Positions 33,915 to 43,309 of a stretch of DNA of 64,000 nt are shown piece by piece. Positions within the stretch are counted from its first letter, which is position 1. Each line of letters opens with the position of its first letter. Made by a program: the position numbers and the translations under genes. This stretch comes from Pseudochelatococcus lubricantis (GTDB lineage: Bacteria; Pseudomonadota; Alphaproteobacteria; Rhizobiales; Beijerinckiaceae): assembly GCF_042432495.1 (NCBI RefSeq), contig NZ_JBHLXC010000006.1:248001-312000 (forward strand), in the 5' to 3' direction. The notes under the pieces were generated by a model. It had not been told where the DNA came from, ran no database searches, and saw only the letters and a program-made list of their open reading frames with translations.

Positions 33915-36712
33915 ACGCCACAGCGCCTTTCTCCGGAGGCGGGATACGCCTTCTCGTGCTGGCGGCGGCCGGCGCGGCCCTGTTCGCCGGAGTGCCGGCG
34001 CCACGCGCCCAGCAGGCCGAGCCGCGGGAGACGACGACCAGCGCGCAGGCCTTTCTGCGCACGCCGCCGAAACGCGACTACGCCAAGGTCTGCCGCAAGA
34101 TTCCGCGCCCGCAGCCGCCAGCCGTGGACTGGACGAAGTGGGACGGCCGGGACACCACGGTCCCGCCGGAGCGCATGCTGGCGGACGCCGGCCGCTACGC
34201 GGCGGGCGGCGCCGACGTGGCGCGCGACAGGGCGCTCGCGCGGCGCATGCTCGACCATCTCGCGGCCCGCTCGACGGTGGCGACGCCGGAGGCCAAGCGG
34301 CAACTGGCGCTCTCGCTCACCGATCCGGCGGCCGGCCCCGTAGACCTGAAGCGCGCGGAGACGCTGCTGCAGGAAGCATCGGCCGCGCTGCGGACAGGCG
34401 CGGCGCTCACGCTCGGCAGGCTCTACCGCACCGGCGCGCTGCCGGCGCCCGATCCCGATGCGGCGGCGCGCTATCTCGGCATCGCCGCGAGCCAGGGCGA
34501 CCCCGCCGCCGCGCTCCAGCTCGCCGCGCTGTACGCAACGCCCGGAGCCGCGCAGCCCTTCGACAACGCCGCCCGGCATTTCCTCACGCTCGCCGTCATC
34601 GGCGTGCAAACGGCGCTGGCTGGCGGCGACTGCTCGGTGCTCACCGACGTCGGCGACTTCCTCCTCGGCGTGGAGGGCGACGCGGGCGCGGCGGCGGCGG
34701 CGAGGTGGTACGAGGTCGGTGCCGGCGTTGGCGACGCCGATGCGGCGGCAAGGCTCGCCAGCCTCCACGAGACGGGACGCGGCTTGCCGAAGGATACGGC
34801 GAAGGCGCTCGAACTCTGGGAACTCGCGGCCCGGCAGGGCTCCGTGCGCGCCATGACGGCCGCCGCGCGCCTCCATCTCGCGGCGGGGCGGGACACCCCG
34901 TCGGCGCAGCAACTTCTCTCCCGCGCCGTGCTCGCTCAGGAACCGGACGCGCTGCTGCTGGCGGTGCGCTACCATCGCGGTGACTTCACCGGCAAGGCCG
35001 ATCCCGTGGCGCTGGCCGCCAGTCTCGACAAGGCGGCCGCTGCGCCTTCGCCGGCCGTGGAAGCGCTCTCGGCGCAGGCCTTCGCCTACCGCACCGGACG
35101 GGGCGTGACGGCCGATGAGGCCCGCGCCGGGGCGATCTACGAACGCCTCGGGGCGATGGGCTCCCCGGAGGCGGACGTCGCCTATGCGGATTATCTGCTC
35201 GACCAGGGCCTCGACCTGCGGGAAGCCGCCGCGCGCCTCACCCGCGCGGCCGGGGCCGGACAACCGGCGGCGCTTTACACGCTCTCCGAAATCGGGCGCT
35301 GCGTGCCCGGCGCGGCATCGCCGGAGGAGGCAGCCTCCCTGCTGGCACGCGCCGCGAATGCGGGCAACGCCGCCGCCCTGCGCCGCCTTGCCCGCTCCGC
35401 CGCCGACGCCGGAGACGGCGCGGCGGCGCGCGGCTGGCTCGGCAAGGCCGCCGCGCTCGGCGACCGCCGCGCCATGGTCGAACTGGCAGTGCTGATCGGC
35501 GGTGGTGTCGCGCAGGAGGAGGCCGTGCGGTTTGCCGCACGCGCCGCCGCCCCCGGCGACGGCGTGGTCCCCGGCCGGCTGGCGCTGGCCGATGCCTATT
35601 TCGCCGCGCGGCTGCCGTCGAAGCCCGGCGACGGCGACAGACTGCTGGCGACGGTGGCAGAAAGCGGCAACGGCGACGTCGACCTGCGGCTGGCGAAACG
35701 CCTGCTCGCGCACACGCCTGTCGACGACGCCGCGCGTGCGCAGGCGATCGGCCGCCTCGCCGCCGCAGCAGGCGCAGGCAACGGCGAGGCCATGCTGGCG
35801 CTCTACCGTCTGGGCGAGGGCGTCGCGGACAAGACAGGCGTGCCGGCCGGAGAATGGCTGCTGCGCGCCGCCGAACGCGGCGAGGCGGATGCGCTCGCGG
35901 CCCTGCCCGACGACGAGGCGGCGGTGCGGCGCGTGCTCGCCGGTGTGGGACAGCGCATCGTCTGCGATCCCCGCGCGCTGGCGCTCGCCGCAGGCCTCTA
36001 CGCGCGGTTCCCGGATGGCGGCGCGGCACGTGCCGAAGCACTGCTGCGGCAGGCCGAGCGGATCGCCGCCGAACGGCCCAGGCAACTCTTCGGCCTCGGC
36101 GAACTCTACGCCTCGGGCGCCGCCACCGGCGCTCCCGACACGGCCCGTGCCATCGGCCTGTTCGAGCGCGCGGCTGCGGCCGGGCACCCGAAGGCGGCGA
36201 CGCTGCTCGGCGATCTCCATGCGAACCAACATGGCGCGGAAGCGGCGAAATGGTACCGCCTCGGCGCGCTGGCCGGCCAGCCGGCCGCGGTGCGTGGTCT
36301 CGTGGTGCTCGCGGGGCGGGATGCGTCCGATGCATCGGAAACGGCGCTTGCCGCGCTCCGTGAGGCAGCGGGCAACGGCGTTCCCTCCGCGCTCAACGCC
36401 TATGGCACGCTGCTTCTCACACTGCAGCCGGAGCGGGGGCAAGAAGGGGTCGCCCTGCTGACGCAGGCGGCGGAAACGGGCGATGTCACGGCCATGAAAT
36501 CCCTCGCCCGGCTTTACGCGGCCGGGCTCAACGGCGGCCGGGTCTCGGCGGACGAGGCTACTCGCTGGACGCGCCGGGCGGCGGAGGCGGGCGATCCGGA
36601 AGCGATGTACCAGTATGGACTGGCGCTCGATCTCGGCTTCGGCGTCAAGGCAGACCGGCAGTCCGCGATGCGATGGCAGAAGAGGGCGCACGACAATGGC
36701 TATATCCGATAA
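33911..36712 (+). CDS. Exported Sel1-repeat protein 2
   Basis: A 933-residue protein with signal peptide (LLVLAAAGAALFAGVPAPRAQA-type, cut near AQQAEP), a short unique region (residues about 40-75, DYAKVCRKIPRPQPPAVDWTKW) and then Sel1 repeats, for example AARYLGIAASQGDPAAALQLAALYA, ARWYEVGAGVGDADAAARLASLHETG and, at the end, TRRAAEAGDPEAMYQYGLALDLGFG. It overlaps Sel1 protein 1 by 4 bp and protein 3 by 17 bp. No lipobox. Function unknown; by analogy with AlgK it may organise a periplasmic or envelope alginate complex. Confidence 0.82.
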   Translation: MNATAPFSGGGIRLLVLAAAGAALFAGVPAPRAQQAEPRETTTSAQAFLRTPPKRDYAKVCRKIPRPQPPAVDWTKWDGRDTTVPPERMLADAGRYAAGGADVARDRALARRMLDHLAARSTVATPEAKRQLALSLTDPAAGPVDLKRAETLLQEASAALRTGAALTLGRLYRTGALPAPDPDAAARYLGIAASQGDPAAALQLAALYATPGAAQPFDNAARHFLTLAVIGVQTALAGGDCSVLTDVGDFLLGVEGDAGAAAAARWYEVGAGVGDADAAARLASLHETGRGLPKDTAKALELWELAARQGSVRAMTAAARLHLAAGRDTPSAQQLLSRAVLAQEPDALLLAVRYHRGDFTGKADPVALAASLDKAAAAPSPAVEALSAQAFAYRTGRGVTADEARAGAIYERLGAMGSPEADVAYADYLLDQGLDLREAAARLTRAAGAGQPAALYTLSEIGRCVPGAASPEEAASLLARAANAGNAAALRRLARSAADAGDGAAARGWLGKAAALGDRRAMVELAVLIGGGVAQEEAVRFAARAAAPGDGVVPGRLALADAYFAARLPSKPGDGDRLLATVAESGNGDVDLRLAKRLLAHTPVDDAARAQAIGRLAAAAGAGNGEAMLALYRLGEGVADKTGVPAGEWLLRAAERGEADALAALPDDEAAVRRVLAGVGQRIVCDPRALALAAGLYARFPDGGAARAEALLRQAERIAAERPRQLFGLGELYASGAATGAPDTARAIGLFERAAAAGHPKAATLLGDLHANQHGAEAAKWYRLGALAGQPAAVRGLVVLAGRDASDASETALAALREAAGNGVPSALNAYGTLLLTLQPERGQEGVALLTQAAETGDVTAMKSLARLYAAGLNGGRVSADEATRWTRRAAEAGDPEAMYQYGLALDLGFGVKADRQSAMRWQKRAHDNGYIR

Positions 36713-37901
36713 GGTCCGCGCCGCCTTCTTCGCGGCGGCGCTGCTCGCCGTCGCCGCACCTCCCGCCGCTGCCGCGCCGCGTTTCGACAGTCTTGTGAGC
36801 GCCGCCCTCGACGGCGACCGCGAGGCGCTCCGGGCCGCCGCCAAGCTGATCGCCGCGCGCGGGCCGCAGCCATTCAAGGGCGCGGCCCAGTTGCGGCCGC
36901 TGTTGCGCCGCGAGGCGCTGAACGGCTCCAGCGCCTCGGCGACCGCCTATGCCATTCTGTTGCAGCACGGCATCGGCGGCGAGGCGAACCCCGGCGAGGC
37001 GCCGCAATGGTATGCGCGCGGGGCGCAAGCGGGTAACGTCAAGTCCGTGAAAGGCGCGGCCGTCGCCTACGCGCTGGGCTGGGGGGTGCGGCGCGACACG
37101 GACAGGGCGCTGCGCCTGCTCGCCGGCCTCCCGCGCGAGGAGCGGGCCAGGGAGATGCTGAAGATCGCCCGCGCGCTCCTGTCCCCCGGCCGGGAAGAAC
37201 CGGAAGCGGCGAGGCAATGGCTCGGCCGTGTCGCCGCGCTCGGCACACCCGCCACGGTTGCCGCCGCCGGCCTGCATGCCGGCCTCGCCGCCCCCGGCGA
37301 CCCAGAAGAGGGCGAGACGCTGCGCCGCTGGCTGCAGCCCCTCATCGCGCGCGGCGACACGGACGCCAGCATCGTCCTCGCCCGGCATCTTCTCGCGCAG
37401 CCGGACACGCACGACCGCCTCGAAGCCATCGACCTGCTCCTCAAGGCGGCCGGGACGGGCGACCGGCGCGGTATCGAGGCGCTGTCGAAGCTTTCGGGCG
37501 GCGGGCAGAACGAGGTGGCGGGGGACGGCGCGATCCTGCAATTCCTGGAGGAAAAGGCGCTCGCGGGCTCTAACCCGGCGCGCGTCAGCCTGGGCGAAAT
37601 CTATGCCTTCAGGGCGGGGGCAGAGGAGGGCGCACAGCAGAAGGCGCAGCGCTTCCTCACGCTCGCGGCGCGGGACGGCGACGCCGTCGCTCAATACAGG
37701 CTGGGCATGCTGCTGCTGACGGGCGCGCGGACGGAGGGCGACACCGAACTCGCCCGCGCCTATCTGTCGCTCGCCGCCGCACAGGGAAACGCGCCCGCGG
37801 CATTGGCCGCCGCCCGGTTCGGCGGCATGTCGCGGGCTGAGGCCGACACCGTCATCGGGCGCGCTGCCGTGACCGATGCGGAGACCGAAGGGCGTAAATA
37901 A
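36696..37901 (+). CDS. Exported Sel1-repeat protein 3
   Basis: A 401-residue protein with signal peptide (VRAAFFAAALLAVAAPPAAAA) and Sel1 repeats such as APQWYARGAQAGNVKSVKGAAVAYALGWG and RFLTLAARDGDAVAQYRLGMLLLTGA. Its size is closest to Pseudomonas AlgK (about 475 with lipoprotein signal), but no lipobox Cys follows the signal peptide. Last gene of the tightly overlapping run that begins at algD; a 269-bp gap separates it from the RTX epimerase. The start chosen is the ATG giving MAISDKVRAAFF; the longer frame runs inside protein 2. Confidence 0.82.
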   Translation: MAISDKVRAAFFAAALLAVAAPPAAAAPRFDSLVSAALDGDREALRAAAKLIAARGPQPFKGAAQLRPLLRREALNGSSASATAYAILLQHGIGGEANPGEAPQWYARGAQAGNVKSVKGAAVAYALGWGVRRDTDRALRLLAGLPREERAREMLKIARALLSPGREEPEAARQWLGRVAALGTPATVAAAGLHAGLAAPGDPEEGETLRRWLQPLIARGDTDASIVLARHLLAQPDTHDRLEAIDLLLKAAGTGDRRGIEALSKLSGGGQNEVAGDGAILQFLEEKALAGSNPARVSLGEIYAFRAGAEEGAQQKAQRFLTLAARDGDAVAQYRLGMLLLTGARTEGDTELARAYLSLAAAQGNAPAALAAARFGGMSRAEADTVIGRAAVTDAETEGRK

Positions 37902-38062
37902 AGTGCCCCCGACTGGCTGTTCCTAAACATAGATTATTATGCGCACGCGATCATTTGCCTAGAATTCGCCGTTAAAAAACGTGCGCGGCAATTTCTGTCA
38001 CCGGCAAATACGCGCGCTGCAGCGGTTTACGACCCCAGACGCCCGCACAGGGCTTGATAGAG

Positions 38063-38099
38063 GACCGGGATGACTTTTCGCTGAATGTCCATCCCGGTC
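38063..38099. promoter_or_regulatory. Hairpin between the alg operon and the RTX epimerase
   Basis: Perfect 10-bp stem GACCGGGATG / CATCCCGGTC with a 17-nt loop in the 269-bp gap 37902-38170. No T-run follows on either side, so it is not a typical intrinsic terminator; it could be a regulator site or leader structure for the epimerase gene. Confidence 0.45.
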
Positions 38100-38170
38100 G
38101 GTCCATTTGAGCAAGCACAATCCTTTCCGGAAAGCACCTTCCGGCATCTGCTCTAGCGCGGAGACGTTCC

Positions 38171-40783
38171 ATGGAGTACAATATTCTTGATTTCGGCGCC
38201 AAAGGCGACGGCGTAACCGATGACAGCGCAGCCATTCAGGCGGCCATCGACGCGGCCCATGCCGCCGGCGGCGGCACGGTCATCATTCCCGCGGGCATCT
38301 ACATCGTGAGCGGCGACCATTCCAACCCCTCCGCCGGCGCGGTGGAGGTGCGGTCGAACGTGAGCCTGGTCGGCGCGGGCATGGGCGAGACCGTGCTCAA
38401 GCTCGCGGACAATTTCAACGACCGCATCAACGGCATTCTGCGCACCCCGGTCAACGAGAGCGCGGAGAACATCCTGATCAAGGATCTGACCATTGACGGC
38501 AACCGCGCCAACAATCTGGGCCATCAGGCCGGCATCATCACCGGCGTGAAGACGAACGCCGATGGGCGCGTGCACCAGAATATCGTGATCGACAGCGTCG
38601 AGGCGATGAACTGCACCGCCTATGGCATCAATCCGCACGAGATTACCTACAATCTCATTGTCCGGAACTCGGTGTCGCACGGCAACCACCTCGACGGCTT
38701 CGTCGCCGACTATGTCGAGGGCGGCCTCTACGAGAACAACATCTCCTACGGCAACGACCGCCACGGCTTCAACGCCACCACCAGCTCCAACGATGTGCTG
38801 TTCCTGAACAACATCTCGTACGGCAACGGTCTCGGCGCGACGGGCGGCACCGGCATCGTCATCCAGCGCGGCGACGTCTTCGACGGCGCCCCCGACATCG
38901 TCTGGCCGACCAACATCACGATCCAGGGCGGGGAATACTACGGCAACTCCCGCGAAGGCGTCCTGATCAAGCTCTCCGACGACGTCACGGTGACCGGCGT
39001 CAACATTCACGACAACGCCCGCGCCGGCGTGCGCGTGGAAGGCTCGACCGATACGCTGATCGAGAACAACATCATCCACAACAACGGCGTCGAGACGCCC
39101 GGCGCCTACGACGCCATCAACATCCGCGTGCGCGACGACACCGAACCGGGCCATACCGGCAACATCTACCGGTCGACCAATACGCGGATCATCGACAACG
39201 TCATCACCTCGAACGGCGCCACCCGGTATGGCATCCGCGAGGAAATCTCGAACTCGACCATCGCCAGCCCGTCGCATACGTCGGTCTCCGGCAACACGAT
39301 CACGAACATGACGGCCGGGGACTACTACATTCCCGCGACCAGTGCGACCGAAGGCGACGACTTCCTGCCGGGCACCTCGGGCGCCGACAGCTTCGCGGGA
39401 CTCGGCGGCAACGACGTTTACGTCGTCAACCACTCGGGTGACGTGGTGACCGAGCTTCCCAACAAGGGCATCGACACGGTGATCTCGCACCTGGCGGGCG
39501 TGTATACGCTGACGGCGAATGTCGAGAACCTGATCATCGGTGCCGGCAGCTTCAACGGCAACGGCAACGACCTCGACAACACCATCACCGGCAACGACAG
39601 CGCCAACCTCCTGAAGGGGAACGGCGGCAACGACATCCTGGACGGCAAGGCCGGTGACGACACGCTGCAGGGCGGCGCGGGCAACGACACGCTGATCGGC
39701 GGCACCGGGGCAGACAGGATGGAAGGCGGCGCGGGCGACGACGTCTACGATGTCGACAACGCCGGGGACGTCGTCGTCGAGAAGACCGGCGAAGGCTACG
39801 ACACGGTCTACTCATCCGTGAGCTACGTGCTGCCCACGCAGGTGGAAAAGCTCGTGCTGAAGGGCACGGCCAACCTCAACGCCACCGGCAACAGCGGCAC
39901 CAACCATCTGGTCGGCAACACGGGCAACAACGTCCTCGACGGCGGTGCCGGCGCCGACACGCTGGAGGGGGGCGCCGGCAACGACACCTACGTCGTCGAC
40001 CATTCCGGCGATGTGGTGATCGAAAACGCGAACAGCGGCATCGACACGGTGGTTTCCAACCGGAGCTACACGCTGGGCGCGCATGTCGAGAACCTGCTGC
40101 TGCAGGGCGGCGACATCGACGGCACCGGCAACGCCCTCGCGAACTTCATCGGCGGCGGCAGCGGCAAGAACATCCTGCGCGGCGGTGCCGGCGACGACAT
40201 CCTCGACGGCGGCGCGGGCGTCGACCGGCTCTGGGGCGGCGAGGGCAACGACGTGTTCATCCTGCGCAAGGGCGAGATCGCGGGCGATATCATCGAGGAC
40301 TTCGTCGGCAACGGCGTCGGGGTCGGCGACCGCATCGTGCTCTCCGGCTTCAGCAGCGGAGCGACGCTCACCAATGTCGGCGGCAATTCCTGGAAGGTGA
40401 CGGACGGCGCGCACACGGAAGTCTTCAGCATCAAGACGCCTGCCGGCGAGGTGGCCTTTGACAAGAACTGCGACGCTGTTTTCGAGAACCTGCCCGCGCT
40501 GACCGCCGGCAACCTCTCCGATATCAGCGGCATTATCGCCTCCCTCGGCACCGCCCCGTCGACATTCGCCAGCGTGGCGGCGGCAACCGCCGTCGAGACG
40601 GAAACGAACACGGTGCAGCGCGACGGCGGCCTCATCGACGGGCCGGCACGCGGCAAGGCTACCGCGGCGGTATCCGGCTCGAACACTTCCGGCTCAAGCA
40701 CTTGGGGACATGATACGGATCAGGAGAGCACGACGCTCGGCGTGCGGCCCCTGTCCGTCTTCGACGACTTCTTCCCCGGGTAA
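38171..40783 (+). CDS. AlgE-type secreted mannuronan C5-epimerase with RTX modules
   Basis: An 870-residue protein built like Azotobacter AlgE epimerases: an A-module beta-helix (residues 1 to about 390, starting MEYNILDFGAKGDGVTDDSAAIQAAIDAA) followed by about three calcium-binding R-modules with RTX nonapeptides (GGNDILDG, GAGDDTLQG, GAGNDTLIG and further sets). Such enzymes act outside the cell and turn mannuronate into guluronate. In the A-module Tyr151, His156 and Asp180 match the AlgE4 catalytic positions Tyr149, His154 and Asp178, but Asn154 stands where AlgE4 has Asp152 (YGINPHE for YGFDPHE). No N-terminal signal peptide; type I secretion through the C-terminus (ending VFDDFFPG) is expected, but no such system is encoded here. 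GGAG precedes the ATG. Confidence 0.92.
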   Translation: MEYNILDFGAKGDGVTDDSAAIQAAIDAAHAAGGGTVIIPAGIYIVSGDHSNPSAGAVEVRSNVSLVGAGMGETVLKLADNFNDRINGILRTPVNESAENILIKDLTIDGNRANNLGHQAGIITGVKTNADGRVHQNIVIDSVEAMNCTAYGINPHEITYNLIVRNSVSHGNHLDGFVADYVEGGLYENNISYGNDRHGFNATTSSNDVLFLNNISYGNGLGATGGTGIVIQRGDVFDGAPDIVWPTNITIQGGEYYGNSREGVLIKLSDDVTVTGVNIHDNARAGVRVEGSTDTLIENNIIHNNGVETPGAYDAINIRVRDDTEPGHTGNIYRSTNTRIIDNVITSNGATRYGIREEISNSTIASPSHTSVSGNTITNMTAGDYYIPATSATEGDDFLPGTSGADSFAGLGGNDVYVVNHSGDVVTELPNKGIDTVISHLAGVYTLTANVENLIIGAGSFNGNGNDLDNTITGNDSANLLKGNGGNDILDGKAGDDTLQGGAGNDTLIGGTGADRMEGGAGDDVYDVDNAGDVVVEKTGEGYDTVYSSVSYVLPTQVEKLVLKGTANLNATGNSGTNHLVGNTGNNVLDGGAGADTLEGGAGNDTYVVDHSGDVVIENANSGIDTVVSNRSYTLGAHVENLLLQGGDIDGTGNALANFIGGGSGKNILRGGAGDDILDGGAGVDRLWGGEGNDVFILRKGEIAGDIIEDFVGNGVGVGDRIVLSGFSSGATLTNVGGNSWKVTDGAHTEVFSIKTPAGEVAFDKNCDAVFENLPALTAGNLSDISGIIASLGTAPSTFASVAAATAVETETNTVQRDGGLIDGPARGKATAAVSGSNTSGSSTWGHDTDQESTTLGVRPLSVFDDFFPG

Positions 40784-40820
40784 GGGCACGGATCCCGGCC
40801 GACCTGTCCGGCTGGTGCCG

Positions 40821-42701
40821 TCATGCGCCGGCCGGATGGCCCTGCGGCTGTTCCTGCGCCGGGGCGGCCGGTTGCGGGCCGGCATGTGCCGCGAAGTTCC
40901 GCAGGTCGTCCTCGACCAGCGTCTCCTTGTCCAGCAGCATGCGGGCGGAGCGTTCCAGCACGTCGCGCCGCCTGGTGAGCAGCGCGACCGCGCGCGCGAA
41001 CATCTCGTCCACGATGCGGCGCACCTCCTCGTCGATGGAGGTCGCCGTCTCGTCGGAGTAGGTGCGCTCCGGCGGGCCATAGTAGGGCTGGTCGGTCGCC
41101 ATCAGCGAGCGCCTGTCCTTCTCCAGGGCGACATGGCCGAGCTTTTCCGTCATGCCGTAGCGGGTCACGATGGCGCGGGCGATGTCCGTGACCTTGACGA
41201 GGTCGTCCGCCGCGCCGGTCGACAGGTGGTGGAAGATGATCCACTCGGCGGCGCGCCCGCCGAGCAGCACCGCCATCTTGTTCTCCAGCTCGTCGAGCGT
41301 CATCAGGAAGCGGTCTTCCGTGGGCCGCTGGATCGTGTAGCCCAGCGCGCCGACGCCGCGCGGTATGATCGAGACCTTGTGAACCGTGTCGGAGCCGGGC
41401 AGCGCCATGGCGACGAGCGCGTGGCCCATCTCGTGATAAGCGACGATCTCGCGCTCCTTCGGGTTCAGCAGGCGGTTGCGCTTCTCCAGCCCGGCGACGA
41501 TGCGCTCGATGGCGTTGTTGAAGTCCTCCATCGTCACGGCGTCGGCCTTGCGGCGGGTGGCGAGCAGCGCTGCCTCGTTGACGAGGTTGGCGAGGTCCGC
41601 GCCGGTGAAGCCGGGCGTCAGGGCCGCGATCTGCTCGGGCGACACATCGGTGGCGAGCTTCGCCTTCTTCAGATGGACGTTGAGGATCTGGATGCGGCCG
41701 ATCTTGTCCGGGCGGTCGACGAGCACCTGGCGGTCGAAACGACCGGCGCGCAGCAGCGCCGGGTCGAGGATTTCCGGCCGGTTGGTCGCCGCCAGCAGCA
41801 CGAGCCCCGCAGAGGGGTCGAAGCCGTCGAGTTCGACCAGAAGCTGGTTCAGCGTCTGCTCCTTCTCGTCGTTGCCGCCCGACAGCGGGCCGATGCCGCG
41901 CGCGCGGCCGAGGGCGTCGAGTTCATCGATGAAGATGATAGCCGGCGCCCTCGCGCGCGCCTGCTCGAACAGGTCGCGCACGCGCGCCGCGCCCACGCCG
42001 ACGAACATCTCGACGAATTCCGAACCGGAGATGGAAAAGAACGGCACGCCCGCCTCGCCGGCGACGGCACGCGCGAGCAGCGTCTTGCCGGTGCCGGGCG
42101 GGCCGACGAGCAGGATGCCTTTCGGCATGCGCCCGCCGAGCCGGCCATAGCCTTTCGGGTCCTTGAGGAAGTCGACGATCTCCTTGAGTTCGTCCTTGGC
42201 CTCGTCGACGCCCGCGACATCGGCGAAGGTGACGCCGGTGTTGGACTGGACGTAGATGCGCGCTTTCGACTTGCCGATCTGCATCAACCCGCCGCCGACA
42301 TCGCCCGCCCCCATGCGCCGCAGCACGAACATCCACACGGCGACGAGCAGCAGGACGGGGACGATCCACGACAGGAGATCACGCAGGAAGGTGCTCTCGA
42401 TCCGGCCCGTGACGACGACGCCGTGCGCCTGCAGCGCCTGCGCGAAATCGGGCTCGACGCGCGTCGTGACGAACATCGGCCGGCCGTCGACTGGCTCCTT
42501 GAACTGGCCCTGGATGAAGCGGTCCGAAACCGCGACCTCGGCTATCTTGCCCTCGGAGAGATAGGTCTCGAACTGGCTGTAGGGGATTTCGGCGACCTGC
42601 GTGGCCGTGGCGAAGAAATACTGGAACACCATCAGCCCGACGAAAGCCGCCAACCAGTACCAGAGGTGGAATTGCGTTTTCCCGTTCATCTGCATCGCCA
42701 T
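40821..42701 (-). CDS. ftsH: ATP-dependent zinc metalloprotease FtsH (probable second copy)
   Basis: A 626-residue membrane AAA+ protease that degrades membrane and regulatory proteins. One helix near residues 14-30, a periplasmic part, a second helix near 108-128, then the AAA domain with Walker A GPPGTGKT (near residue 203), Walker B IIFIDELDALG, and the zinc site HEMGH near residue 421. The C-terminal tail is Pro/Gln-rich. The family usually has the housekeeping copy near tilS/folP; its isolated position beside the alginate locus suggests this is a second FtsH, which is inference. In Pseudomonas the alginate response is tied to envelope proteolysis. GGGAGG precedes the start. Converges with the epimerase gene 37 bp away. 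Confidence 0.93.
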   Translation of the reverse strand: MAMQMNGKTQFHLWYWLAAFVGLMVFQYFFATATQVAEIPYSQFETYLSEGKIAEVAVSDRFIQGQFKEPVDGRPMFVTTRVEPDFAQALQAHGVVVTGRIESTFLRDLLSWIVPVLLLVAVWMFVLRRMGAGDVGGGLMQIGKSKARIYVQSNTGVTFADVAGVDEAKDELKEIVDFLKDPKGYGRLGGRMPKGILLVGPPGTGKTLLARAVAGEAGVPFFSISGSEFVEMFVGVGAARVRDLFEQARARAPAIIFIDELDALGRARGIGPLSGGNDEKEQTLNQLLVELDGFDPSAGLVLLAATNRPEILDPALLRAGRFDRQVLVDRPDKIGRIQILNVHLKKAKLATDVSPEQIAALTPGFTGADLANLVNEAALLATRRKADAVTMEDFNNAIERIVAGLEKRNRLLNPKEREIVAYHEMGHALVAMALPGSDTVHKVSIIPRGVGALGYTIQRPTEDRFLMTLDELENKMAVLLGGRAAEWIIFHHLSTGAADDLVKVTDIARAIVTRYGMTEKLGHVALEKDRRSLMATDQPYYGPPERTYSDETATSIDEEVRRIVDEMFARAVALLTRRRDVLERSARMLLDKETLVEDDLRNFAAHAGPQPAAPAQEQPQGHPAGA

Positions 42702-42815
42702 AACGATTCCTCCCGGTCGCTTCCGATCATCGGCGGCGCGCGCCTCCCGTCAAGGACGGAAACGGGCGGCCCGGAACATTTTCGCGATACATTATTGCAA
42801 GATGTTGAAATGAAT

Positions 42816-42891
42816 TGGTGGGCCAGGAGGGACTCGAACCCCCAACCAGACCGTTATGAGCGGTCGGCTCTAACCATTGAGCTACTGGCCC
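42816..42891 (-). tRNA. tRNA-Ile (anticodon CAU, the lysidine-modified minor tRNA)
   Basis: Minus-strand cloverleaf of 76 nt with encoded CCA: acceptor GGGCCAG pairing CTGGCCC, D-arm GCTCAATGGTTAGAGC, anticodon arm GACCG-CTCATAA-CGGTC (anticodon CAT), T-arm GGGGGTTCGAGTCCC. The CTCATAA loop and overall pattern are those of tRNA-Ile2 rather than elongator Met, but a definite call needs lysidine-identity scoring. Confidence 0.9.
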
Positions 42892-43309
42892 GCGCCGGGC
42901 GCCGTTCCCGGTGTTCCGATGGCGCGAGGCGAAGGATATCCGGAAACGGCGGCGCGCGCCGCCCCTTCGCCGGGTAATACGACAGGTTTTTGTCACAATG
43001 CCCGGACGAGCGCAAGGCTCAAGCGCGGGGCTGTTGACGAGCCTCGCGGAAACCGGGTGACCCCGGCGCCGGCTCTCTCGATTTTCCCGCGCCGCGCGAA
43101 GGGGCCGCCAATCGCGACTCCGCTTTGTTTGAATTTCATGTTAAGGGAGCATCCGCGTCACACTTTCCGGTGAAGAAAACGTCGTCGATGGCCGTCATTC
43201 GTGACGATGCCCAAGGGGCGGATTTCTTCTGCGAAGGAACGGCGCGGGCGCATCGACGGCGATGGGCCGTCCTTTGTTCTGGTTGCATTTTCAGGGATCG
43301 CCCGCTCTC
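42892..43309. other. Intergenic region, no gene recognised
   Basis: 418 bp between the tRNA and the importer operon. It must hold the tRNA promoter and that of the BMP importer. Several open frames here lack coding character and none is convincing. I recognise no riboswitch or repeat. Confidence 0.6.

Noticed and set aside
38063..38099. Hairpin as an intrinsic terminator of the alg operon
   Set aside because: Stem is good, but no T-run follows on either strand and the 17-nt loop is long; listed as a structure only.
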